Below, piece after piece: positions 53,588-64,000 of a stretch of 64,000 bases of DNA (position 1 is the stretch's first letter; each line of letters opens with the position of its first letter). The stretch covers positions 2,593,235 to 2,657,234 of the forward strand of contig NC_136006.1 in the NCBI RefSeq assembly GCF_048128805.1, read 5' to 3'. This DNA is from Centroberyx gerrardi. Its lineage: Eukaryota; Chordata; Actinopteri; Beryciformes; Berycidae. The notes beneath the pieces are model-generated. The model did not search any database. It was not told the DNA's origin and saw nothing but the letters and a program-made list of their open reading frames with translations. A program made the position numbers and the translations under genes.

Positions 53588-54676
53588 AATCAACATCCTT
53601 TTATTGCTGACGCTTTTGCATCTTATTGCATTAAGGAACAATGGACTAAACACTCATTTCCATCAACCCAGGCCATCTGGTCATCGTAGCAGGGTAGCTG
53701 TTATTCACAAAGATCACATAAAATATTCCCCTATCTCTTATGGCATTTTTTCCACCTTTGAATCACTTAGTTTCCTGGTTAATGGTAAGGCTCCCTTGCT
53801 ATGTGTCTTAGTCTACAGACCCCCCAAACTGAACTATGATTTAATCCAGGAATTCTCTGACCTTCTGTCTCTCATCGTGCCTAAATATGATAGACTTTTA
53901 ATACTTGGTGATTTTAACATCCATGTGCGTTGCCCATCATATGCACTTGTTACCGATTTTATGCAGTCTTTCAACCTTGTTCAATCTGTAAGTGAGTCTA
54001 CTCTTGCAAAGGGCCATACTCTTGACCTTGTACTCTCCTTTGGTCTGCCCTTAAGTAATGTTCAGATAAAGGATATGCATGTGTCTGACCACAAGGCAAT
54101 TGTATTTGATGCACCGCTACTTTCTTCTACCTCCTCTCCGCTCAGCTGTTGATTTTTAAAACATCTGCAAACAAATTTCCTGAGGCTTTCTTGGCGACTC
54201 ACAGTGATATATCTTTCATGACATCCCAGAGTCACACTGATGAGCTAGTCACTCATTTTAATCAAATCTGTTTGGCCATACTCGACTCCGTTGCTCCTCT
54301 CAAAAACAAGAGGTCAAAACCACAAGCTTTTCCATGGATCAATGATAAACCTCGGGACCAACCCTGAGTGTAAATGGAAGGCTAACAAATTACAGATCTT
54401 CCACGATATTTTGAAAAATCTAATGCTCACATATTAGAAAATGGTTAAGGATGCAAGAGCTGCATTTTTCTCAGACCTTATATCTAAAAATTGTCACAAC
54501 TCTAAGGTTCTGTTCAAAGCTATATATTCTGTCATTAGCCCTTCCCCCAGCCACAGCATTGAAGCCTCCCCAGAGAAGTGTGAGGAATTTTTAGTTTGTT
54601 TTACTCAAAAGGTTGAAAATATAAGATGTCTTCTGATAAGAGCAAATAGAGGACCTCATTTGAGAGACAATATCCT
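53588..54676 (+). mobile_element. LINE endonuclease-domain fragment (unit B)
   Basis: Copy of 35126-36215 with only scattered substitutions (for example LLILGDFNIHV for ILILGDFNIHV). It has the same truncation and the same stops, so it was duplicated as part of the unit and did not insert independently. Confidence 0.85.
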
Positions 54677-54968
54677 TTTTTTTTTTTTTTTTTTCACCTT
54701 TATTTATTCAGGGGAGTTTCACTGAGAGCAATGCTCTCTTTTTCAGGAACGCCCTGATCACATTCACACACATTCACACCTGGAAGCTGACCAGTACAAC
54801 CACAGTCTGATCTGCTGGCCACTGAGCAGCTCCACTGGAAATTGGAGAAATTGGTTGAAAACAGTTGAGTTATCTGACATGAGAGAAAAGTCCCTGTCAG
54901 CAGGGGAAGTCTGACATCTTATATTTTCAACCTTTTGAGTAAAACAAACTAAAAATTCCTCACACTTC
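54677..54968 (-). mobile_element. Retroelement 3' end with A-tail plus inverted LINE scrap (unit B)
   Basis: Copy of 36217-36519. The T run is slightly shorter and about ten bases (AAGACAAGAG region) are missing near 54882. Confidence 0.7.
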
Positions 54969-54984
54969 TAACCCTAACCCTAAC
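54969..54984. repeat. Telomere-like CCCTAA tract (unit B)
   Basis: TAACCCTAACCCTAAC, identical to the tract at 36520-36535 and likewise touching the outer end of the left arm. Confidence 0.8.
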
Positions 54985-55325
54985 ACCAAAACCTAGATAC
55001 CCCCATCACCTGTCTGAATTTAGATTCTGTCCCCTCACTTTAATCTAAAGTTAGGCACCAGTGATCAGGGGGCCCCAGGTTGTTGTTGACAACAGGCCTA
55101 ATCCTTTAACCTGTTTGCTCTCCATTCACAAACTTCAAATTCTGTTGCAAACTTTAATTTTCTTTCATAGAATGCACATGTAGTCCTTTTTTAAAAATGT
55201 TTGACGAATTAGTTTTAGCAGTGTGAGATAGTCTGGCCAAGAATTGTCTGAATAAATTAGTTTTTTTCCTTTGATAACTATAATCCGGTGATAGATGGCG
55301 TCATCACATTCTGCTTGTTGTGTGT

Positions 55326-55399
55326 GTTTACCTATGGACCACTATAAAAGTTCAGCAGCTGGTTCTGTCTGTCTCAGTACGGGTGGGGGGTGGGGGGGT
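55326..55399 (+). promoter_or_regulatory. Putative core promoter of OR gene 55896-56831
   Basis: GTTTACC (55326-55332), ten bases, TATAAAAG from 55343, CTCAGT with its A at 55376 (spacing 33), then GGGTGGGGGGTGGGGGGG. Nearly identical to 36877-36946. Confidence 0.68.
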
Positions 55400-55895
55400 T
55401 ACAACAGTCTGGAGGCCTTACTCACTCTGCCATCTCTGAGATCTTTCTCATCACGTTTGGTAATTATCTTAGGAAAAGGGCATAATATGACTGATGTGTG
55501 TAAGTGCTGAAGGCTGGCTGTTTATTTGAATTATCTGATAATCTTATGACTGACAAGTACAAGACATCTCCAGCATGACTCTCAGTGATTAGATCCCACA
55601 CATGGTTTTTATCTCTGTTACTTTCTTTAATTGTTGATGTTTTGTGTGAACTCTTAAGACACTTCCATATAGAATAACCACCATTTAAAAAATCTTGATT
55701 GATAGTAAAAGAGCAAAGGAAAGTACCAGTTATATTTCCTGTACAAAATGATCGATGGCAAAATAATCACTACTAAAATGCTATGAATGAATCCCTCCCA
55801 TGTTAGATTACATCTCTATTTTCTTGGTGCATTACTTTTCAAAAGTTGTAGTTGCAGGCTCAGTCTGCCTAAGCCTGTATGTTATTACTGCTGAC
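55400..55895 (+). other. Presumed 5' UTR/intron of the OR at 55896
   Basis: Counterpart of 36947-37446. No separate gene. Confidence 0.4.
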
Positions 55896-56831
55896 ATGGG
55901 AAACTCAACACAGATTGTGTCATTTGTGTTGGCTATGTATGGTAACATAGGAAACTTAAAGTACCTGTTTTTCACTCTGGCAATGCTATTATACACATTA
56001 GTAATTTTTGCCAACGTAGTTCTCATTGTCATTATATATGTGGACAGAAATCTGCATGAGCCCATGTATCTATTTCTCTGTAGTTTGTTTGCTAATGAAA
56101 TACATGGTAGCACAACTTTGTTGCCCTGCTTAATGACACAATTATTGTCAGACACACATGAAATTTCTGTCTTTTACTGTTTTATACAAATATTTTCTAT
56201 TCATGCATATGTAGGTGTTGAATATGCAAATTTAACAAGCATGGCATATGACAGATATGTGTGTATCTGTAAGCCTTTACATTACAATGTGATCATAACC
56301 AAACGAAGAGTACAACAAACCATTGTAGCTATCTGGATACTTTGTTTTATGGAAGTTGGAGTTTTGTTGTCTTTCACTGTTCGTTTAAAGCTTTGTGGAA
56401 ATATTATCAACAACGTTGCTTGTGGGAACCATCTTGTAGTGAAACTTTCTTGTTCATTAGACACAACAGTGTCAGAGATTCATGATCTGCTTTTTGGTCT
56501 TATTTTTGCTGTTGTTATCCCTACAAGTTTTATTTCATACACATATATAAAGATTCTGGCTGTATGTTTAAAATCTTCCAAAGAGACCAGACGGAAGGCT
56601 TTCAGTACCTGCACTCCACATCTTGTTTCTCTCATTAACTTTGCTTTTGGCTGTTTTTATGGGTTAATAACTCAGAGATATGGCACAATGTTTCTTCCAT
56701 ATCCACTGCGTGTTATGTCATCTATATACCTCTTGATTTGTCAACCTCTTTTAAGTCCAATCATGTATGGTCTTAAACTGTCAAAAATTAGACATGCTTG
56801 CAAAAACTTTCTGACATCAAAGATGATGTAA
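55896..56831 (+). CDS. Olfactory receptor, array copy B-left, 311 aa
   Basis: Intact odorant receptor, tandem counterpart of 37447-38382, starting MGNSTQIVSFVLAMYGN. It shares the left-arm residues HAYVGVEY, WILCF and HLVVKLSC. At four positions (FANVV, NEIHG, FTVRL, SSIYLL) it agrees with the right-arm copies, which suggests that the A-left gene changed after duplication or that the arms exchange sequence. Its own differences include CFMEVG, LLSFTV and QRYGTM. MAYDRYVCICKPLHYN, the loop 2 cysteines and PLLSPIMYGLKLSKIR are intact. Same expected membrane role as the other receptors. Confidence 0.96.
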   Translation: MGNSTQIVSFVLAMYGNIGNLKYLFFTLAMLLYTLVIFANVVLIVIIYVDRNLHEPMYLFLCSLFANEIHGSTTLLPCLMTQLLSDTHEISVFYCFIQIFSIHAYVGVEYANLTSMAYDRYVCICKPLHYNVIITKRRVQQTIVAIWILCFMEVGVLLSFTVRLKLCGNIINNVACGNHLVVKLSCSLDTTVSEIHDLLFGLIFAVVIPTSFISYTYIKILAVCLKSSKETRRKAFSTCTPHLVSLINFAFGCFYGLITQRYGTMFLPYPLRVMSSIYLLICQPLLSPIMYGLKLSKIRHACKNFLTSKMM

Positions 56832-58109
56832 TTTTACATTGTGATGCAAATTCTTTGAAATCTTTAATAATATCTTTAATAATCTTTAATAATATCTTGT
56901 CTGGACATGAATCTCCAGACAAGTTGTCCCCTGAAGAGACAGTAATAAGTGAAAACAAGTAATAAAACGAGAAACACAATTACAAAATTAAAAAGAAAAT
57001 GGAGTAAAAAGTATAAGGAGAAATTCCCATAAAAGCCAGTCTTAAAAAGTGTGTTTTAGAAGATGAAACTGGGTTAGCTAGCCTAACTTGCCAGGCAGGA
57101 CATTCCAACAGAGCATCCTTAACAGAAGACGTTTATTCATGAGTGTCTACATTTTATAATGCAATACTAAGATTGTTTTATAATATGACCCCTCTTCTTT
57201 GTGTTTGTGTGTGTGTAATATGACCTCTATTTTTCGTGTGTGTATGTATATGTGTATCAATGTATCTGTACGAATGTATGTACTTATGTGTGTGTATATT
57301 TGTGTGTATATATGTATATACATATGTATATATATATACATATATATATTCTAGTATTTTTTATGTGTATTAAATTAAACCGTTTAATGAAAAGGTTAAA
57401 GACTGGCTGAAACAAAACCAAACCTGCGATCATTGATCATTGATCATGCACTTGTGCACGCACACATGGACATGTACACACAGATAGAGGAACAGACACA
57501 CATAGACAAACATAAATATATACTCATAAAGACCACGTGCATGCATGTACACGGACATACACGTCTACAAACATTATGCATATACACTTACTGTATATTA
57601 CCATGAATTAGGGAACATACACAAGTGCACACATACACTTACGCAACACATGTAAAATGATTGTAATGTGATGTAAATATTGTAATTTTTGTATGATCAT
57701 GTCACATGTATGAGAATGTCACTACTTATTATGTGTTCAATTAACTAATGTACTTTTGGTAATGATGATATGTTATGACCATTTTTAAGTAGAAAAGCCT
57801 AACCAGGGACAGGGGTCGCAAATTAGCCTTGGCTAGAAATCCCATATGCAACACATCTGTATCATGTTATTGTAACCTGTTACAATGTTTGATTTGCATT
57901 GTCCCTGACAAATAAACTAATAAATAAATACATAAAAAATATTATTTTTAGCCTGTGTCTCATAACTCTAAATGAGTGGTCCTCAACCTCCTTTTTTATT
58001 GGGGTACTGTGTTTGTTGCTCTGTTTGACCTGTACGTTGAGGAGTGACACATAAATACAATTCTATCTATCTATCTATCTATCTATCTAGATACCTACCT
58101 ACCTACCTA
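56832..58109. other. Spacer in left arm B: UTR, microsatellite, LINE 3' tail
   Basis: Counterpart of 38383-39689, with a TA/TG-rich repeat around 57309-57352, a LINE-type 3' tail at about 57790-57935 and a TATC/ACCT repeat at about 58060-58112. Confidence 0.6.
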
Positions 58110-59155
58110 CCTATCTTCCAAAGTCTAGGAGCTCTAATAGAGACACAGTCTAGTCTTGAGCCTAGACTGTGGAACAGAGAAAAGGGCCTTGCTTGAGGAT
58201 CGAAGGATGCGCTCCGGCTCAAAAGGAGTTAAAAGGTCAGCAATATAGCTAGGGGCTAGACCTTGCCGTGCTTTAAATGTAATCACTAAAATCTTAAAAT
58301 CAATTGAAATCAAACTGGTAACCAGTACAGATGTGCTAAGATTTGGGTAATATTATCTCTACATTTGGTTCCAGTTAAAATCCTAGCTGCAGCATTTTGA
58401 ACAAGCTGGAGATGCGAGAATGATTTTTGACTGAGGCAGGTATAGATAGAGTTGCAGTAGTCTAGATTATATTAAATAAAAGAATTGAATTACCTTCTCT
58501 CAATCAGAGATAAAAATGACTTGATTTTTGATATATTTCTCAGTTGAAGGAACAGGACTCAGGAGGATGGGGCCAAGAATTGAGCACACAGACTGTAAAA
58601 AAAGATGGACATAGTGAGTGTGACGTCACCCATAGGTTTCTGAAGGGCCGTTTTGAAGCCGTTTGTCTGCTGTGGTTGACGATGACTTGCCTATTGTGAC
58701 AGAGATGGTCCTATTGGATAAGTGGGATTTAGGCCAACTCAGTGCTAAGCCTGAGATGCCTATCCACTGTTCAAGGAGCTCAATTAAAATTATATGATCT
58801 ACGGTGTCAAAAGCTGCGCTCAGGTCTAGAAGGATTAAGACTGAACATTCTCCTGCATCTGCTGTGAGGAGGAGGTCATTAGCTACTTTGACGAGAGCTG
58901 TTTCTGTGCTGTGTAATGCTCTAAAACCTTTTTCAAACATATTATTACAGTTCAAATAAGATATGAATTGGGTAAAAACTATTTTTTCTAAAACGGTTGA
59001 TAAAGTTTAGAGATGGGCCTAAAACTACTTAGATTAGATGGATCAAGGCTGGGTTTTTTAAGAAGAAGCTGAAGTACTATGTGCTTAAAACTAAAACTCT
59101 CTGTGGCCAGAGAACTGTTGATAATGGACAGAATGCTAGGACCTACAGTGTCAAA
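58110..59155 (-). mobile_element. LINE reverse transcriptase fragment (unit B)
   Basis: Copy of 39690-40732: LSSFRPISKL, FRALHSTETALVKVANDLLL and LLDLSAAFDTVDH on the minus strand, with the same MITE scrap at about 58565-58660. Broken in the same way. Confidence 0.85.
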
Positions 59156-60719
59156 GGCCCAATCCCATTTCTTATTTTTACCCCTACCCCTCGTTTTCGA
59201 GTGCCCCTCGCTTTTCAACTTGCCCCTCGGAACAGAGTTACAAGGGGTAGTGGTTGAAATCTTCCCCTGTGAAATTGGACAACCCTTCAACACCCTGATA
59301 CGTCATCAGTAGTTGTCGATGGCGTTTACGTAAACAGACGCGACGAGTTTGTTGCCGGAATCTCACAATGCCATCTTCAGCTGTGGTGATTTCTCTTGCG
59401 TGGGCTATAGGCATCCTTTTGCGGTTGTCAACAGCAAATCGGAGAAATGTAAGAAAAAGAAGACGTCTTCAACGCCTGGGAATGCTGGTGGATCAGTTTG
59501 AGGTATGTAGGATAGACTGCAAACAAGTTTTGTTGTAGTTAGCCTAGCTACACAACATGCTAGCTAGCTAGTATAGTGACTTGGTAACTAACGTTAATGT
59601 TGGATCAACCCGTTTGTGATACACACGTAATGTCAAATAAACGACCGTTTACTTTATTGATTTATGTGTTGTGTGATGATCTGTGTGCAGGTCTGATAGG
59701 ATAGAATACTGTACACATGCATTGTATGTAGCTATTAACGTGTTTGTGGCATATGCGTTTGGTTTGGGGGATGGGGAAATGCCACATTTCCCTCAGTTTC
59801 ACCTAGTAAAAGTGCTTCCAATTCAGACTATGATGTGAACTTATTTCCTTTTCCAGACTGGTCATCCTACGTCATACTGCAAGCTGAATCACAACATGCC
59901 CATCCTGCGTTTGCGGTTTAACGTAGAGGCCGAGCTGAAGCAGGACTTCCGCCTCAGCAGAAGAGCCATGCATGGTCTGCAGAGGCTCCTACAGAGGGAA
60001 CAGGACCATGGCTGGGGTAATCAGCTGGAAGTCCTGATATACGTTTACTGGCTGGCTCATGGACTGTCCTATCGGGTTGTATCCAGTGTCTTCAATGTGC
60101 CAAAATCCACAATCCACCGCGTCATCCACAAAGTTGCACAACACATATGGATCAACCTGAAGCGAGCCATCTGTTTCCCACAAGCAGGAGAGCTTCATGC
60201 AGTTGGGCAAGGATTTGTCCAGTTATCAGGAAGCCCTGCCTTCAACAACGTTGTGGGTGCAATAGATGGTTGCCATATCAGGATCAAACCCCCTCTACAG
60301 CACTGAATAGACTATTTGAATTACAAAGGGTTCTTTTCAATAAATGCAGGCAATTTGTGATTCTAATGGAAGATTCCTTGATATCTTTGTTGGCTACCTG
60401 GGGTCGGTTCATGACACGCATCATGAAGAACAGTAGCTTTTACAGGGCAAGACGGTACCCTCCCACAGGTTACATCCTTCTGGGTGATGGTGGCTATCCC
60501 TGTTTGGACTCACCAATCTGCCTAATCACACCTTACAAGGAGCCCATTAATGGACACATACAGGGGCGCTTCAATTATTATCATTCCAGAGGGCGCAGCA
60601 TAATCGAAAGGGCTTTTGGAATGATGAAGACCAGATGGAGGTCTACCCTTTTCAGAGCCTTGGAGGTTAAACCCACATTTGCACCTCAGGTTTTTGCATC
60701 CTGTGCCTTTTTACACAAT
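59156..60719 (+). mobile_element. PIF/Harbinger transposon, centre of palindrome B
   Basis: Copy of 40733-42271. The main difference is about 25 bp in the transposase intron near 59765 that unit A lacks. The same second Harbinger-type end begins at 60720. Confidence 0.8.
59368..60716 (+). pseudogene. HARBI1-like Harbinger transposase, frameshifted (unit B)
   Basis: Exon 1 is 59368-59502 (donor GAG|GTATGT) and exon 2 starts at 59857. The predicted peptides in each open frame (59896-60306 and 60147-60995) are identical to those of unit A, including the frame losses after GAIDGCHIRIKPP. Both copies were therefore already dead before the tandem duplication. GDGGYP and SIIERAFGMMK are preserved in the second frame. 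Confidence 0.85.
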
Positions 60720-61157
60720 GGCCCAATCCCAATACCCCCTTGCCCCTACCACTTAGCCCTACCCCTCCGTTTTGCGCATTCACACGTAGGGGTAGGGTGT
60801 CCCGATTCTTGTTGGGATAGAGGGGTAGGGCAAAGTAGTAGGGCTATATGGCCCTCCAAACAGAGGTTTTTCAGAGGCACACTCAAAAGCGAGTGTTATG
60901 AGAAATCTCCCAGAATTCCTTGCGAATCATCGGCAAGATGGTGGCTAACGCTGCACAAGCAAAAAAGAAAACCACAAATGTATTTTCTTTGTTAATAAAG
61001 ATTTAAAAATTATGATAACTATCGTATTATCTTAGTTTCATGTCGTTTCAATGTATTATAGACCTTTTCTTTATAACAAGCATAACAAAAAATCGCTAGT
61101 ATGCTGATGTCTCTAGCTATCTAGCTAACGTTACAACATTTTCATTTTCAAAATAAT
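60720..61157. mobile_element. Second Harbinger-type end and filler (unit B)
   Basis: Copy of 42272-42709, with the same GGCCCAATCCCAATACCCCC start and the same lack of a visible right end. Confidence 0.5.
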
Positions 61158-61433
61158 TGCGTCATTAATGGGATATAACGGTTATAAACGGGGCAGTTTT
61201 CCGAATGATTGACAGGTCGCCTGTCCAGTTATTGCGCAGGTCGTCGATCATGGACCAATAGCAGGTGGCGCTGCGGCGCTGTGGGAAACCCCCGGCTTCG
61301 CTCTGGCTGCTCCAGCTCCAAAACATGTCAACATGGCGGCGCTCGTGAACCCCAACTTTTGGCTTCAAAACGGCCCTTCAGAAACCTATGGGTGACGTCA
61401 CACTCACTACGCCATCTTTTTTTACAGTCTATG
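61158..61433 (+). mobile_element. MITE at inner edge of right arm B
   Basis: Copy of 42710-42985, ending at TTTTTTTACAGTCTATGG with the LINE resuming immediately after. Confidence 0.7.
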
Positions 61434-62240
61434 GGCTCAATTCTTGGCCCAATCCTCTCACTCTACATGCTTCCACTTGGTCATATAATTTGTAAGCATA
61501 ATGTTTCCTTTCACTGCTATGCTGAAAACACACAGTTATATCTACCCCTAAGACATAATGATCCCAATTGCATTAATGATCTCAGAAACTGCCTCAAGGA
61601 CATTAAGTGCTGGATCTGGATGTTCCAAAACCTTCTTCAGTTAAATGAACGCAAAACTGAAATAATCTTACTCGGATGACCCAACTCTAGAAATCTTATT
61701 CTACATGATCTAGGTGACTTCATCTTCATCTAATATGCAATCAGTGGCCAGAAACGTAAGAGTGATTTTTGACAGTGACCTGAGTTTTGAGGAGCAGGTA
61801 AAGAGAGCCGTGCAGTCCTGTTCCTTCAACTGAGAAATATATCAAAAATCAAGTCATTTTTATCTCTGATTGAGAGAAGGTAATTCAATTCTTTTATTTC
61901 ATTTAATCTAGACTACTGTAACTCTATCTATACCTGCCTCAGTCAAAAATCATTCTCACGCTTGTTCAAAATGCTGGAGCTAGGATTTTAACTGGAACCA
62001 AACTTAGAGACAATATTACCCCAATCTTAGCACATTTGCACTGGTTACCAGTTTGATTTTAAGATTTTAGTGATTACATTTAAAGCACGGCAAGGTCTAG
62101 CCCCTAGCTATATTGCTGACCTTTTAACTCCTTTTGAGCCAGAGCACATCCTTCGATCCTCAAGCCCTTTTGTCTGTTCCACAGTCTAGGCTCAAGACTA
62201 GACTGTGTCTCTATTAGAGCTCCTAGACTTTGGAAGATAG
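61434..62240 (+). mobile_element. LINE 3' fragment in right arm B
   Basis: Copy of 42986-43790, with the same frames ([38 protein letters not shown]) and the same truncation at a GATA repeat (about 62235-62270). Confidence 0.85.
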
Positions 62241-63507
62241 ATAGATAGATAGATAGAAAGATAGATAGAATTGTATTTATGTGTCACTCCTCAACGTACA
62301 GGTCAAACAGAGCAACAAACACAGTACCCCAATAAAAAAGGAGGTTGAGGACCACTCATTTAGAGTTATGAGACACAGGCTAAAAATAATATTTTTTATG
62401 TATTTATTTATTAGTTTATTTGTCAGGGACAATGCAAATCAAACATTGTAACAGGTTACAATAACATGATACAGATGTGTTGCATATGGGATTTCTAGCC
62501 AAGGCTAATTTGCGACCCCTGTCCCTGGTTAGGCTTTTCTACTTAAAAATGGTCATAACATATCATCATTACCAAAAGTACATTAGTTAATTGAACACAT
62601 AATAAGTAGTGACATTCTCATACATGTGACATGATCATACAAAAATTACAATATTTACATCACATTACAATCATTTTACATGTGTTGCGTAAGTGTATGT
62701 GTGCACTTGTGTATGTTCCCTAATTCATGGTAATATACAGTATGTGTATATGCATAATGTTTGTAGACGTGTATGTCCGTGTACATGCATGCACGTGGTC
62801 TTTATGAGTATATATTTGTTTGTCTATGTGTGTCTGTTCCTCTATCTGTGTGTACATGTCCATGTGCATGTGTGCGTGCACAAGTGCATGATCAATGATG
62901 AATGATCGCAGGTTTGGTTTTGTTTCAGCCAGTCTTTAACCTTTTCATTAAATGGTTTAATTTAATACACATAAAAAATACTAGAATATATATATATATA
63001 TATATACATATGTATATACATATATACACACAAATATACACACACATAAGTACATACGTTAGTACAGATACATTGATACACATATACATACACACACACG
63101 AAAAATAGAGGTCATATTACACACACACACACAAGCACAAAGAAGAGGGGTCATATTATAAAACAATCTTAGTTTTGCATTATAAAATGTAGACACTCAT
63201 GAATAAACGTCTTCTGTTAAGGATGCTCTGTTGGAATGTCCTGCCTGGCAAGTTAGGCTAGCAAACCCAGTTTCATCTTCTAAAACACACTTTTTAAGAC
63301 TGGCTTTTATGGGAATTTCTCCTTATACTTGTACCTCCATTTTCTTTTTAATTTTGTAATTGTGTTTCTCGTTTTATTACTTGTTTTCACTTATTACTGT
63401 CTCTTCAGAGGATAACTTGTCTGGAGATTCATGTTCAGACAAGATATTATTAAAGATTATTAAAGATATTATTAAAGATTTCAAAGAATTTGCATCACAA
63501 TGTAAAA
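62241..63507. other. Spacer in right arm B: microsatellites, LINE 3' tail
   Basis: Counterpart of 43791-45061, including the GATA repeat, a minus-strand LINE tail (about 62380-62550) and the TA/CA repeat (about 62986-63030). Confidence 0.6.
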
Positions 63508-64000
63508 TTACATCATCTTTGATGTCAGAAAGTTTTTGCAAGCATGTCTAATTTTTGACAGTTTAAGACCATACATGATTGGACTTAGAAGAGGTTGACA
63601 AATCAAGAGGTATATAGATGACATAACACGCAGTGGATATGGAAGAAACATTGTGCCATGTCTCTGAGTTATTAACCCATAAAAACAGCCAAAAGCAAAG
63701 TTAATGAGAGAAACAAGATGTGGAGTGCAGGTACTGAAAGCCTTCCGTCTGGTCTCTTTGGAAGATTTTAAACATACAGCCAGAATCTTTATATATGTGT
63801 ATGAAATAAAACTTGTAGGGATAACAACGGCAAAAATAAGACCAAAAAGCAGATCATGAATCTCTGACACTGTTGTGTCTAATGAACAAGAAAGTTTCAT
63901 TACAAGATGGTTCCCACAAGCAACGTTGTTGATAATATTTCCACAAAGCTTTAAACGAACAGTGAAAGCCATCAAAATTCCAACTTCCGTAAAACAAAAT
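63508..64000 (-). CDS. Olfactory receptor, array copy B-right, partial (5' part outside window)
   Basis: The C-terminal half of an odorant receptor on the minus strand; the frame is still open at the window end (IFCFTEVGILMAFTV). The visible part runs from TM4 through loop 2 (KLCGNIINNVACGNH), TM5, SSKETRRKAFSTC, TM6 and PLLSPIMYGLKLSKIR to the stop. It is identical in protein sequence to the same part of the A-right gene (45062-45997), as expected for the tandem counterpart. The gene is probably whole, with about 155 further codons beyond the edge. Confidence 0.94.
   Translation of the reverse strand, partial: FCFTEVGILMAFTVRLKLCGNIINNVACGNHLVMKLSCSLDTTVSEIHDLLFGLIFAVVIPTSFISYTYIKILAVCLKSSKETRRKAFSTCTPHLVSLINFAFGCFYGLITQRHGTMFLPYPLRVMSSIYLLICQPLLSPIMYGLKLSKIRHACKNFLTSKMM

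Larger units (their letters stand above)
54981..58660. repeat. Palindrome left arm, unit B
   Basis: Direct copy of 36532-40236 and inverted copy of the sequence from 61361 onward. Carries OR 55896-56831. Confidence 0.93.
53376..64000. repeat. Duplicated unit B (continues past the window)
   Basis: Near-identical to 34914-45560 in order and orientation. It contains the same LINE fragment, telomere-like tract, left-arm OR, Harbinger core, MITE and right-arm OR. The window ends inside the last OR, so the end of the unit and any further copies are not visible. Confidence 0.95.
61361..64000. repeat. Palindrome right arm, unit B (cut by window end)
   Basis: Direct copy of 42913-45560 and inverted copy of the inner part of 54981-58660. 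Its outer end lies beyond the window. Confidence 0.93.

Overview
The window is vertebrate DNA, almost certainly from a ray-finned (teleost) fish. It holds a cluster of intronless-ORF olfactory receptor (OR) genes of a fish-type subfamily, embedded in repeats typical of teleosts: hAT and PIF/Harbinger DNA transposons, L2/CR1-like LINEs, a tRNA-derived SINE, and DIRS, Penelope and Ty3/gypsy fossils. The species cannot be named from the sequence alone. No ordinary non-receptor host gene was recognised.

Region 1 (1-34913): a nearly complete ZMYM1/hAT-type transposase lies at the left edge (764-2846, minus), followed by five single-copy, divergent OR genes: 4705-5649 (+), 9002-9928 (+), 16254-17189 (-), 21094-22008 (-) and 25163-26167 (-). 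Several DNA transposons have well-defined ends: hAT elements with perfect 8-bp target duplications at 13799-15427, 26711-27612 and 32416-34302, plus TIR elements at 19074-20607 and 23324-23832. There is a Penelope-like fossil near 12.6-13.5 kb and a DIRS-like fossil near 28.9-29.8 kb.

Region 2 (34914-64000): a large structured duplication. Unit A (34914-46913) contains a palindrome: two inverted arms (36532-40236 and 42913-46913), each carrying one very similar OR gene (37447-38382 plus, 45062-45997 minus), around a centre with a Harbinger transposon and LINE pieces. Unit B (53376 to the window end) is a near-identical tandem copy about 18.45 kb further on, with ORs at 55896-56831 (+) and 63508-64000 (-, cut by the window end). 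The 6.5-kb spacer between the units holds a broken Ty3/gypsy-like LTR retrotransposon (46997-50645) and other repeats.

How it works together: each OR ORF encodes one seven-transmembrane odorant receptor; normally each olfactory neuron expresses one. The most interesting signal is a shared core promoter 0.4-1.3 kb upstream of all eight ORs whose upstream DNA is visible. It consists of a GTTTACC-like box, about 10 bp, a TATAAAAG box, then a TCAGT-type initiator and a G-rich run. The TATA-to-initiator spacing is exactly 33 bp in seven of the eight. In one gene (25163-26167) a hAT transposon with a perfect target duplication has landed between the upstream box and the TATA box. The distances imply a non-coding first exon and a 5' intron, as is usual for OR genes.
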